Counted from the first letter of the stretch, positions 1-6,773 are shown. The stretch is 11,605 bases of DNA from CAYMJV01 sp964390545 (GCA_964390545.1 CAYMJV010000080.1:1-11605); one strand, 5' to 3'. Notes: a model not told the origin generated them from the sequence alone. A program made the numbers and translations.

Positions 1-64
1 TCGATAACCCGTATTCTAAAGATGAAGAGTGATCCGTACAACCCGGAAAGTAAGAGAATTTCAT
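1..64 (-). CDS. hdrB: HdrB-like (CCG-domain) subunit, second copy, N-terminal fragment cut by the window edge
   Basis: Only the first 21 codons are inside the window. Read on the minus strand from the ATG at 64-62 they give MKFSYFPGCT followed by DHSSSLEYGLS. The YFPGCT start, with its Cys at residue 9, and the E-Y-x-x-S a few residues later are typical of HdrB-family N-termini. The Cys is the first ligand of the first CCG motif. The complete HdrB encoded at 4418-5287 starts in the same way (YLYFPGCT). A G-rich stretch (GGGGGC) a few bases upstream is a weak ribosome binding site. It follows hdrC2 after a 162-bp repeat-filled gap in the same orientation, so it would be the sixth gene of the Hdr cluster. 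The plus strand is also open to a stop at 79-81, but that peptide resembles nothing I know. The family call rests on about 20 residues. Confidence 0.72.
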   Translation of the reverse strand, partial: MKFSYFPGCTDHSSSLEYGLS

Positions 65-80
65 ATAAAGCCCCCGCATA

Positions 81-220
81 ATTCCAAATGTCAAAGTTCC
101 TGCCTACCGGCAGGCAGGCAAATGTCAAATCAATGCCAAATGACTAAATGCCAAAAAATCTTTCTTGGACATTTGAAGTTTGGATTTCATTTGAACTTTG
201 AGCTTTGACATTTGACATTG
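81..220. repeat. AT-rich long palindromic repeat with embedded GC-rich hairpin
   Basis: This fills the gap between hdrC2 and hdrB2. Variants of CAAATGTCAAA on the left are mirrored by TTTGACATTTG on the right. CAAATGTCAAAG at 85-96 has an exact inverted copy at 203-214 (12 of 12). Embedded in the left arm is a GC-rich hairpin, CCTGCC (99-104), TACC loop, GGCAGG (109-114). Elements of this look are scattered through many environmental anaerobe genomes. I see no coding potential and no T-run that would make it a classical terminator. A role in transcript ends or mRNA stability is only a guess. Confidence 0.75.
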
Positions 221-226
221 CTTCAT

Positions 227-793
227 TCATTTTTCTTTTGTGCATTTCTCAAAAATCCTTTTGATCTCCCCTCTCCCCTTGACGAAGCTGGGAAGCAAAG
301 GAAATTTCCCCTTCAAAAAGAGCTTCACGCCAGGAAAAAGTGAACCCGTCATTAAGTCTCTGCTCCGGAGTATGTAGTCCATCAACATGGTTACCTCATG
401 GGCTCTTCCCCCTCTCCGGACGCTCTGGATAAAAGCCTCATGGAAGAGATGGATATTCTTCTCTTTTGCCGCAATCCCCTCCTCCATGGCCATCTCTCTT
501 AAGGCATCCATGAGGACCCCGATGTGGATCTCATTCGGACAACGGGTCCCGCAAGTCTGACAGTAAACGCAAAACCAGATGGCACTGCTCCCCAGAACTT
601 CTTTTTTCATCCCCATCTGGATCATCCGAATGATATTGTTAGGCCGGATATCCATGTAAGGAGCGGTGGGGCATCCTGCCGTGCATTTCAGACATTGATA
701 ACAGAGGTTTAAGTCTTCCCCACTTCTCTTTTTGGCTTCCTCCAAAAAAGAGGAATCGATTGTCCCTGTTTCAGTCATGGATTGCAATTTCAT
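227..793 (-). CDS. hdrC: HdrC-like heterodisulfide reductase subunit (long form)
   Basis: A soluble iron-sulfur electron-transfer subunit that in Hdr complexes passes electrons between HdrA and HdrB. From the ATG at 793 it has 188 residues. There are two 4Fe-4S motifs: CYQCLKCTAGCP (Cys 31, 34, 37, 41) and CVYCQTCGTRCP (Cys 75, 78, 81, 85). A C-terminal extension of about 100 residues (FIQSVRRGGR...LLKGKFPLLPS-like, then GEIKRIFEK) is of the kind seen in longer HdrC proteins of sulfate reducers. No membrane helix is evident. The frame is open to an ATG at 907, but codons from there to about residue 17 lie inside the palindromic repeat at 857-916, so that start is unlikely. ATGs at 814, 802, 793 and 778 are possible. 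The 793 ATG directly abuts GGAGGAG, and 778 has the same sequence 15 bases upstream. The function is firm; the start is not. Confidence 0.9.
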   Translation of the reverse strand: MKLQSMTETGTIDSSFLEEAKKRSGEDLNLCYQCLKCTAGCPTAPYMDIRPNNIIRMIQMGMKKEVLGSSAIWFCVYCQTCGTRCPNEIHIGVLMDALREMAMEEGIAAKEKNIHLFHEAFIQSVRRGGRAHEVTMLMDYILRSRDLMTGSLFPGVKLFLKGKFPLLPSFVKGRGEIKRIFEKCTKEK

Positions 794-856
794 CTCCTCC
801 ATCTTCCGGTTCATTTCGCTTATTGAATACAAACGCAATAAACGATGTTCTATAAT

Positions 857-916
857 CTGTAGGGTGCGTTCCCCGAACGCACCGCTGATGGCATGATCGG
901 GGATCATGCCCTACAG
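857..916. repeat. 60-bp palindromic element predicted to form a perfect three-way junction
   Basis: The outer stem is CTGTAG (857-862) with CTACAG (911-916). Arm 1 is GGTGCGTTC (863-871), loop CCC, GAACGCACC (875-883). Arm 2 is GGCATGATC (890-898), loop GGG, GATCATGCC (902-910). The arms are joined by GCTGAT. All three stems are perfectly paired and the two loops are complementary to each other. It lies between hdrA(long) and hdrC2 and overlaps the in-frame upstream extension of hdrC2. It looks like a REP/MITE-type non-autonomous repeat; no transposase is nearby. A processing or stability element in the polycistronic mRNA is possible. Confidence 0.8.
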
Positions 917-956
917 AATCGTCATGGAACAAAATGCGCCAGAAACCATAGAAACG

Positions 957-2909
957 CTAAGCTATAAACGTATCCACCATTCTAAGGACCTGACCGGCGC
1001 GAGTATTTCGCAGTTCACAGGCATTGTTGGGACAGGCGGCAATGCATGCTCCGCATCCCTGGCAGAGGGCACTGTGAACGATTGAATTCCCTTTACGCGG
1101 ATCCATCTCCCTGGCTTCATAGGGACAGACTTCAACACAGATCCCACATCCGCTGCAGATGAGTTCATCCACATAGGCAATTAAAGGGTCCTGAAGGAGT
1201 GTGTCCGTCGAGAGGAGGGCCTGGATTTTACTCGCTGTGGCCGAAGCCTGGGAAACGGTATCGGAAATATCCTTGGGCCCCTGCCCACAACCCGCAAGAT
1301 AGATTCCCTTCGTAGAACTTTCCACGGGATAGAGTTTGATATGGGCCTCCGTCAGAAAACCATGCCTATCCACCGTGGCCCTCAGTTTGGCAGCCAAATC
1401 CTTCACTCCCTCACTCGGGACCATGGCCGTTGCAAGCACGACCATGTCGGCAGCCACCTCGACCATTCTTCCGGTCAGGGTATCTACCCCCAAGATCCTC
1501 ACTTTTCCATCGTCCTGAAAGACTCTCGAAACCCGTCCCCGGAGGTAGAGAAGCCCTTTCTCTTCGATGGTCTTCTGAAGGAACTCTTCGTACCCTTTGC
1601 TGTCTGATCGGATATCCATGTAGAAGATATAGGGTTGTCCATCAGGAATCTGCTCTTTGTAAATCTTGGCCTGCTTGGCCGTGTACATACAGCAAACACG
1701 GGAACAGTAAGGCATATATCGATCCGGATCTCTTGAAGCCACACACTGAATAAAAACCATCTCTTTGGGCACCTTCCCATCAGAGGGCCGACGGATCTTC
1801 CCTTTTGTCGGACCATCGGACGAAAGCATTCTTTCGAAGGTGAGGCCATCAATCACATCCGGAATTTCTCCGTATCCATACTCACCCAGCTGTTCCCTGG
1901 GATAAAGCTCATATCCTGTAGCAACGACAATGGCCCCCACCTTCTGTTCTACCCGGTCGCCTTCTTGGTTGAAACGGATGGCCTTCTCAGGACAGACCTC
2001 CTCACACTTTCTGCAACTTCCGTCGACAAAATAACGGCAATGTTCCTTTTGGATGACGGGTCGATTGGGAACGCCTTGGGGATAAAGTTTATCGATCGCT
2101 TTTCGCATCCCCAAACCTCTCTCAAAGGTTGAGACATATTCCACCGGACAATGCTCGATGCAGAGGCCACACCCATTACACTTATCCCAGTCCACGTAGG
2201 TTGCCTTCTTGTGGATCACCAGATCAAAATTTCCAACATAGCCTTTCACGTCTTCCAATTCCGAATAGCAATAGAGATGGATCTTTGGATGTCTCTCCAC
2301 CTCCATGGTTTTCATAAGAAGGCTCGAGAGGGCAGGATCGAGTTCCGGAAAGGTCTTTGACAGTTGAGCCATGTGCCCCCCCAGAGCCGCTTCTCTTTCA
2401 ATGAAAACGACTTCATATCCTCCGTCCGCTAGATCGAGCGCGGCAGTAATCCCCGCAATGCCCCCACCAATCACCAGAGCCCTCCGGTTGATCGCCACGG
2501 AAATAGCTTCCAGATGTTCATTCTTTCTCACCTTTTCGAGGGTTGCTGAAATGATCTCCTCTGCTTTTTGAGTCGCCTTCTCCTTCTCCCTCTGATGAAC
2601 CCAGCTGCACTGTTCCCGAATATTCGCAATCTCACAGCAATAGGGATTCATCCCCTGAGATTTGACGGCTTTTCGAAATGTATTCTCATGCATGCTGGGG
2701 GAACAGCAGGCAACCACGATTCCTTCGAGCCCTTTTTCCTTGATAGCTTCCCGGATGAGCTGCTGCCCCGGATCAGAACACATATAGATGTAATCGGTGC
2801 TGTGGGCCACATCGTCGAGCTTTCCCATCTTTTCAGCGACCGACTTGACATCCACAGTTCCAGCGATATTGACGCCGCAATGGCAGATAAAAACGCCCAA
2901 CTTTCTCAT
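957..2909 (-). CDS. hdrA: HdrA-like flavo-iron-sulfur subunit, long form
   Basis: FAD and iron-sulfur hub of an Hdr-type complex, about 650 residues, with a full HdrA layout. The N-terminal domain (1-140) has CHCG at 9-12, CCSP at 68-71 and Cys101 in an NIREQCSWVH motif. The thioredoxin-reductase-like FAD fold starts with GGGIAG at 148-153. The inserted ferredoxin has Cys 244, 247, 250, 254 and Cys 291, 299, 302, 306. The HdrA signature Cys 389, 402, 406, 407 (YCSRVCC) follows, and then a C-terminal 2x4Fe-4S ferredoxin (Cys 585, 588, 591, 595 and 616, 619, 622, 626). Unusually, the TFPTLDCAxC segment seen in the neighbouring paralogue reads TFPELDPALS here, so both Cys are gone (Pro192, Ser195). 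The family is known for flavin-based electron bifurcation; whether this protein bifurcates is open. Only a weak ribosome binding site (GAGAAAAG) precedes the ATG. Confidence 0.93.
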   Translation of the reverse strand: MRKLGVFICHCGVNIAGTVDVKSVAEKMGKLDDVAHSTDYIYMCSDPGQQLIREAIKEKGLEGIVVACCSPSMHENTFRKAVKSQGMNPYCCEIANIREQCSWVHQREKEKATQKAEEIISATLEKVRKNEHLEAISVAINRRALVIGGGIAGITAALDLADGGYEVVFIEREAALGGHMAQLSKTFPELDPALSSLLMKTMEVERHPKIHLYCYSELEDVKGYVGNFDLVIHKKATYVDWDKCNGCGLCIEHCPVEYVSTFERGLGMRKAIDKLYPQGVPNRPVIQKEHCRYFVDGSCRKCEEVCPEKAIRFNQEGDRVEQKVGAIVVATGYELYPREQLGEYGYGEIPDVIDGLTFERMLSSDGPTKGKIRRPSDGKVPKEMVFIQCVASRDPDRYMPYCSRVCCMYTAKQAKIYKEQIPDGQPYIFYMDIRSDSKGYEEFLQKTIEEKGLLYLRGRVSRVFQDDGKVRILGVDTLTGRMVEVAADMVVLATAMVPSEGVKDLAAKLRATVDRHGFLTEAHIKLYPVESSTKGIYLAGCGQGPKDISDTVSQASATASKIQALLSTDTLLQDPLIAYVDELICSGCGICVEVCPYEAREMDPRKGNSIVHSALCQGCGACIAACPNNACELRNTRAGQVLRMVDTFIA

Positions 2910-2970
2910 AGAACTTTTCTCGAACTGTCAACCCCTAACTTTACCGAGAATCAATTGGGTTCTAACGCTA

Positions 2971-3100
2971 AATTCCAAATTACAAATCCCAAATCACAAA
3001 CAAATTCCAATCTCCAATACCCAATAACCAAAACTTTTTTGAAATTTGGAATTTTGGTCATTGGAACTTATTTGTCATTTGGTGCTTGGAATTTGGTGCT
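2971..3100. repeat. AT-rich long palindromic repeat between the two hdrA genes
   Basis: CCAAATT...AATTCCAA at 2975-3010 is matched by the inverse of 3061-3096 at 29 of 36 positions. In addition AATTCCAAAT (2971-2980) has a perfect inverted copy, ATTTGGAATT, at 3044-3053. The segment begins to repeat right after the stop of hdrA(short) and ends before the leader of hdrA(long). Its style (short CCAAAT-type words with mirror images) resembles the element at 81-220, but the sequence differs. No protein-coding potential is apparent. Confidence 0.75.
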
Positions 3101-3106
3101 TATAAT

Positions 3107-4417
3107 TCAGTGTCTTGCAAACAGCCCTTGGACTTTGCTGGCTGCGGCATTGGCATGGGCCACCGCATCGGCAATATCCTTTGGACCCTGAGCACAGCCT
3201 GCGATATAGATTCCCTCCACATTCGATTCGACAGGCCGTAATTTCCTCTCTGCTTCTGTTAAAAACCCGTAATCGTCGACCGCAATCCCAAGTTTCCCAG
3301 CTAACTCTTTCGTATCATTTTGGGGAATCAAAGCAGTGGCTAGAACCACCATATCGGCAGCGATTTCTATCTTCTTCCCGGTCAATGTATCCGCCCCCCA
3401 GACGATCACCTTATCTCCGTCTTGAAAAAGTCGTGAAACCCTTCCTCTCAGATAAAGGATCCCTTCTTCTTCCATCCCCTGCTGGATGAATTCTTCATAT
3501 CCCTTTCCTGTGGAGCGGATGTCCATGTAAAAAATATAAGCCTGGCCATCATGGACTTTGTGTTTGTAGAGTCGAGCATGCTTTGCTGTATACATGCAGC
3601 AAACTCGGGAACAGTAGGGCATATACCGTTCAGGGTCTCTCGATCCGGTACACTGGATGAAAACCACCTCCTTAGGGATTTTCCCATCCGAGGGTCTCCG
3701 GATCTCACCTGTGGTGGGCCCGGATGCCGAGTTTAGTCTTTCGAAACTGAGACCATCGATCACATCTGGGATTTGACCGTATCCGTACTCTCCAATTCTC
3801 TCTTTCGGCAACAAATCGAATCCAACTGCCACAATAATGGCTCCTACTCTTTCCTCCACAAAGCAGTCCTTCTGTTCATAATCAATGGCCTCAACCGGAC
3901 AGACCTTCTCACAGACCCGGCATTTTCCTTCTTTAAAGTACCGGCATGTGGAGGTGTTAATGACCGGTTTGTTTGGAACAGCCTGGGGGGATAAAGTATA
4001 GATGGCTTTGCCCATTCCCATGCCACGGTCAAATTCAGAGGGATTCTTTGAGGGACACTTCTGCTGGCAGAGTCCACAACCCGTGCACTTCTCCCAATCT
4101 ACATAGGCTGCCTTTCTCCGGACCTTTACCAAAAAGTCCCCTGCCTTCCCTTCTACCCCATCCACTTCTGAGTAGGTGAGCAGTTTAATTCGAGCATGTT
4201 GCCCTGTCTCCACAGTCTTCGGAGTTAAAGTGCATTGAGCGCAATCAAGGGTGGGAAAGGTCTCGGAGAGTTGAAGCATCCGTCCCCCGATAGAAGGAAG
4301 CTTATCCACCAAGACCACTTCATATCCTGCATTCCCAATATCGATGGAAGCAGAGATTCCTGCAATCCCCCCGCCGATGACCATGGCCTTTTTTATAAAA
4401 CCATTTGAATCTTTCAT
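3107..4417 (-). CDS. hdrA: HdrA-like flavo-iron-sulfur subunit, short form
   Basis: A 436-residue paralogue of the long HdrA. It starts directly with the FAD fold (GGGIAG at 15-20) and lacks the N-terminal domain and the C-terminal ferredoxin. It keeps TFPTLDCAQC with Cys59 and Cys62, an inserted ferredoxin (Cys 111, 114, 117, 121 and 158, 166, 169, 173) and the signature Cys 256, 269, 273, 274 (YCSRVCC). Many blocks are nearly identical to the long form, such as IPDVIDGL, RRPSDGK, YMPYCSRVCCMYTAK and IFYMDIRS, so the two are clearly paralogous. In size and layout it recalls QmoA of sulfate reducers, but HdrB and HdrC genes lie next to it instead of qmoB and qmoC. Its ATG follows the hdrB1 TAG without a gap, implying translational coupling. 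It probably forms a heterodimer with the long HdrA (inference). Confidence 0.92.
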   Translation of the reverse strand: MKDSNGFIKKAMVIGGGIAGISASIDIGNAGYEVVLVDKLPSIGGRMLQLSETFPTLDCAQCTLTPKTVETGQHARIKLLTYSEVDGVEGKAGDFLVKVRRKAAYVDWEKCTGCGLCQQKCPSKNPSEFDRGMGMGKAIYTLSPQAVPNKPVINTSTCRYFKEGKCRVCEKVCPVEAIDYEQKDCFVEERVGAIIVAVGFDLLPKERIGEYGYGQIPDVIDGLSFERLNSASGPTTGEIRRPSDGKIPKEVVFIQCTGSRDPERYMPYCSRVCCMYTAKHARLYKHKVHDGQAYIFYMDIRSTGKGYEEFIQQGMEEEGILYLRGRVSRLFQDGDKVIVWGADTLTGKKIEIAADMVVLATALIPQNDTKELAGKLGIAVDDYGFLTEAERKLRPVESNVEGIYIAGCAQGPKDIADAVAHANAAASKVQGLFARH

Positions 4418-5287
4418 CTAAATCAGGCCCTTTTGCTTCAAGAGCGGAACAGGATCAACAAAATTCTGATCGAATCCCAAGGTCCGGTGATCGAGGCCCA
4501 TGGCAATCCCAAGGAGTTGAGTAAAATAGAGAACCGGAACCTGTTTGAAATCGAGATATTTCTCTTTGATGTCGGCTTGTTTATGGTCGATATTGAAGGT
4601 GCACATGGGACAGGTGGAAACGATAACTTCCGCTCCATTCTTAATCGCCGAACCGAGAATTTTATAGGCACATTCGGTGGCCACCTCCGGCGCGCCTACG
4701 GATTGGAAAGAGCCACAGCACTCAATCTTATAGGGAAAATCGACTGCTTTTGCACCTAACGCCTCCAACAATTCTTCAAAGAGGGTCGGCCTTTCCTTAT
4801 CATCGAACTCCATCTCGTCAAAGGGTCGGAGGAGCATACAGCCATAATAGGCCCCGGCTTTGAGACCTTCCAAAGGTCTCTTCACCTTTTCTTTTACCTG
4901 TGCCAATCCGACATCCTTCTTAAGGATTTCGAGATAATGGACGACCCGGAGGTCGCCCTGATAATTTTTTTCGATAAAATTGTTGATCTTATCTTTCTTC
5001 TCACCATCTCCCTGGATCAACCGGTTCGTCCTTTTGATCACATTGAAGCAGACGGCACAGAGAGTAGTCAGAGCCGTCCCTTCCTCTCTAGCACTGGCTA
5101 AGATCCTGGAGGGCGGCAAAAGAGCCATGATGTTATCGGTAGCCAGAGGAAAGGTAGCTCCGCAACAAGTCCAGTTGGAGAGTTCCTTCAATTCAAATCC
5201 CAGAAGACGGGAACAATTTCGAGCGGTTTGATCGAAGTTCTTCGCCTTCGTATAAAGGGTGCACCCTGGGAAATAGAGATAATCCAT
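4418..5287 (-). CDS. hdrB: HdrB-like heterodisulfide reductase subunit, complete
   Basis: The catalytic CCG-domain subunit in classical Hdr, where two non-cubane 4Fe-4S clusters reduce a heterodisulfide; in bacteria the substrate is usually unknown. Its 289 residues are near the usual HdrB length. Both CCG motifs are intact: Cys9, Cys41-Cys42 (WTCCGAT), Cys77 and Cys80, then Cys150, Cys190-Cys191 (ECCGSF), Cys226 and Cys229 (STCPMC). This suggests that both clusters are present and the subunit could be catalytic. It has no signal peptide or membrane segment and is cytoplasmic. The start is well supported by AGGAG six bases before the ATG. It lies 58 bp downstream of hdrC1 and its stop abuts the hdrA(short) start. 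Confidence 0.93.
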   Translation of the reverse strand: MDYLYFPGCTLYTKAKNFDQTARNCSRLLGFELKELSNWTCCGATFPLATDNIMALLPPSRILASAREEGTALTTLCAVCFNVIKRTNRLIQGDGEKKDKINNFIEKNYQGDLRVVHYLEILKKDVGLAQVKEKVKRPLEGLKAGAYYGCMLLRPFDEMEFDDKERPTLFEELLEALGAKAVDFPYKIECCGSFQSVGAPEVATECAYKILGSAIKNGAEVIVSTCPMCTFNIDHKQADIKEKYLDFKQVPVLYFTQLLGIAMGLDHRTLGFDQNFVDPVPLLKQKGLI

Positions 5288-5303
5288 TCACAACTCCTAC
5301 CCC

Positions 5304-5332
5304 GCATAGCGCAAAGAGCATAGCGCATAGCG
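5304..5332. repeat. short GCATAGCG repeat
   Basis: GCATAGCG occurs three times within 29 bp (5304-5311, 5318-5325 and 5325-5332, the last two sharing one base) in the short gap between hdrC1 and hdrB1. It lies upstream of the hdrB1 ribosome binding site and has no coding role that I can see. Confidence 0.55.
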
Positions 5333-5345
5333 TTAAAAGATACGA

Positions 5346-5759
5346 TTAAGAAAGAAACTTCCTAAACCCACTGATAAATGCAATCTGGGGGACCTTTTCC
5401 AGGAACCCCTCTGGAAATTCGGAAATTTGAATATGATCCTTCCTCTCTTTCTTTCTTAACACGACCATCCTTATGGCATCCATGACCCGTGCAATATCGA
5501 TTCCTTTAGGGCATCTCGATGTGCATTGAAGGCAGGAGGCACAGAGCCAGAAGGTATTTACCCCAAGGGTTTCCTCTTCCAGACCCAGAAGCGTATAACG
5601 AATGACCTCATGGGGACCCACCTCCATGGCAAAGGAGACCGGACATCCTGCCGTACAATTTCCGCACTGGTAACAGGCGAAAAGATTTTGTCCGCTGATC
5701 AGCTCAACCTTCTTCGTAAATTCGTTATGAACCTTGTCCCTTGTCAATTCGATTTTCAT
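5346..5759 (-). CDS. hdrC: HdrC-like heterodisulfide reductase subunit (short form)
   Basis: A soluble two-cluster electron-transfer subunit of 137 residues. Its two 4Fe-4S motifs are CYQCGNCTAGCP (Cys 29, 32, 35, 39) and CASCLQCTSRCP (Cys 73, 76, 79, 83), the HdrC hallmark, and it ends about 50 residues after the second motif. It is therefore a minimal HdrC, without the C-terminal extension of the second HdrC at 227-793. The start is clear: GGAG seven bases before the ATG. It is the first gene of the Hdr cluster and begins 51 bp after the prenyltransferase stop. That gap holds a TATAAT-containing palindrome, so it may have its own promoter. It is expected to pair with the adjacent HdrB to connect HdrA with the CCG clusters. 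Confidence 0.92.
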   Translation of the reverse strand: MKIELTRDKVHNEFTKKVELISGQNLFACYQCGNCTAGCPVSFAMEVGPHEVIRYTLLGLEEETLGVNTFWLCASCLQCTSRCPKGIDIARVMDAIRMVVLRKKERKDHIQISEFPEGFLEKVPQIAFISGFRKFLS

Positions 5760-5783
5760 GGATCATCTCCAGAGATGAATAGA

Positions 5784-5798
5784 TATAATCAAATTATA
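5784..5798 (-). promoter_or_regulatory. candidate promoter -10 / palindromic operator before the hdr cluster
   Basis: TATAAT (5784-5789), CAA, ATTATA (5793-5798) is a perfect inverted repeat and so gives a consensus -10 hexamer on both strands. For the minus strand the hexamer is 5798-5793, about 34 bases before the hdrC1 ATG. At a 17-base spacing the -35 would be TCGCAA, only 3 of 6 matches to TTGACA. The position suits initiation of the hdr transcript, but AT-rich gaps easily give such matches by chance. Confidence 0.35.
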
Positions 5799-5810
5799 AA
5801 ATACCTTCTC

Positions 5811-6728
5811 CTACCTTGCGATGAAGGTAGCAATCACATATCCGATAGTGATCAGAGCCTGTGTTCCCAGGATGGTGATGACATTCGAACCCAACACAGG
5901 AATTAACTGACCGGTGTCGTTATAATATTTTAGTGCCCCTTTGGCCGTCTTCCATCCAAGGCCGATGGTCATCAACCCGATGAGGGTCACAAGAGGCATG
6001 ATCTTTGTAAGAACCCCAATGATGATGCAAAGATAAGAAGCGATGAGCAACGCCACAAAGAGCATACTGGCACTCCTCTTTCCCATCGTAATCACTAAGT
6101 GCCTTCTCCCACCCTTCTGGTCCGCCTCCCGATCCGGGAACTCGTTTAGAAAGAGAAGGTTAGCCGTCAGTATGCCCGGCGCTAAAGATGCGAATACGGT
6201 TTCCCAGCTATATCTTCCCGCTTGAACATAATATGAACCGAGAACGAGGATAGGGCCGAAGTTAAGACCCGCGAAGAGCTCTCCCACCAACCACTTGGCG
6301 AGATAGACATTATAGAAGTAGGCTGAAAACCCGGCAAGGAGGAGAAGTGGAAAGAGGAGCCACCCTCTCACCATGATAAAATAGAATCCAATGGCCATGG
6401 CGATGAAGAGGCAAATCGTTGCAAGCCAAAAGGCCTGTTTTGGTTTGAGGAGACGAGAGGGGAGAATACCGCTGCCTCCACTGAAAGGAGTCCTTTGGGT
6501 GTTCAAGTCGATTCCGTCCACATAGTCGTAATAGTCGTTAGCCACATTAACCGTCATATGGACGAGGATGGAACCTATCATGGCCAGCACATAATAATCC
6601 CAGCGGAAGAATCCCTCATGCGCTGCAATTGCTGCCCCTAACGAAACCAGGATGATGGTCAGAGGGATGAAATGGAAACGCGGAAGCAGAAGCCATGCTT
6701 TGAGCGAACCCGGTCTGACTTTATCCAT
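5811..6728 (-). CDS. menA: UbiA-family prenyltransferase, probably 1,4-dihydroxy-2-naphthoate polyprenyltransferase
   Basis: An integral membrane enzyme that attaches a polyprenyl chain to an aromatic acceptor; the MenA branch makes demethylmenaquinone. Its 305 residues include many hydrophobic helices (about eight or nine). Both Asp-rich motifs that bind the prenyl diphosphate through Mg are present: NDYYDYVDGID at 64-74 and NEFPDREAD at 195-203. A TPFSGGSG segment at 80-87 is MenA-like. UbiA-family enzymes are easily confused and the acceptor cannot be proven from sequence, so other quinone or lipid substrates remain possible. No other menaquinone genes are in the window. AGGAG lies about 14 bases before the ATG, a rather long spacing. 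A 7-bp stem (CTACCTT/AAGGTAG, 5811-5830) spans the stop codon. Confidence 0.85.
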   Translation of the reverse strand: MDKVRPGSLKAWLLLPRFHFIPLTIILVSLGAAIAAHEGFFRWDYYVLAMIGSILVHMTVNVANDYYDYVDGIDLNTQRTPFSGGSGILPSRLLKPKQAFWLATICLFIAMAIGFYFIMVRGWLLFPLLLLAGFSAYFYNVYLAKWLVGELFAGLNFGPILVLGSYYVQAGRYSWETVFASLAPGILTANLLFLNEFPDREADQKGGRRHLVITMGKRSASMLFVALLIASYLCIIIGVLTKIMPLVTLIGLMTIGLGWKTAKGALKYYNDTGQLIPVLGSNVITILGTQALITIGYVIATFIAR

Positions 6729-6773
6729 TGTTATTTATCAAAGCTCCTTTAGAATACTTACATGATGCAAGCG

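Noticed and set aside
1..81. Possible C-terminus of a plus-strand gene (open to the TAA at 79-81)
   Set aside because: The peptide has no recognisable motif, whereas the minus strand of the same bases gives a clear HdrB N-terminus that continues the operon direction.
857..916. tRNA-like cloverleaf
   Set aside because: It has only two arms plus a closing stem, loops of three bases, no anticodon loop, no T-loop sequence and no room for the usual tRNA elements.
2568..3191. Plus-strand open frame of about 207 codons
   Set aside because: It lies mostly antisense to the long hdrA, continues into an AT-rich palindrome, has no recognisable domain, and the minus-strand protein is unmistakable. Other plus-strand frames over the minus-strand genes were rejected on the same grounds.
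957..4417. QmoA/QmoB pair of the sulfate-reduction pathway
   Set aside because: The short protein is QmoA-sized, but the long one keeps the N-terminal CHCG/CCSP domain of true HdrA and shows no MvhD-like domain. The neighbours are HdrB and HdrC, with no membrane QmoC and no apr genes.
4418..5287. Thiol:fumarate reductase TfrB or glycolate oxidase GlcF-like protein
   Set aside because: The protein starts directly with the CCG domain and lacks the N-terminal ferredoxin part of TfrB or GlcF. Two full CCG motifs and the adjacent separate HdrC fit HdrB.
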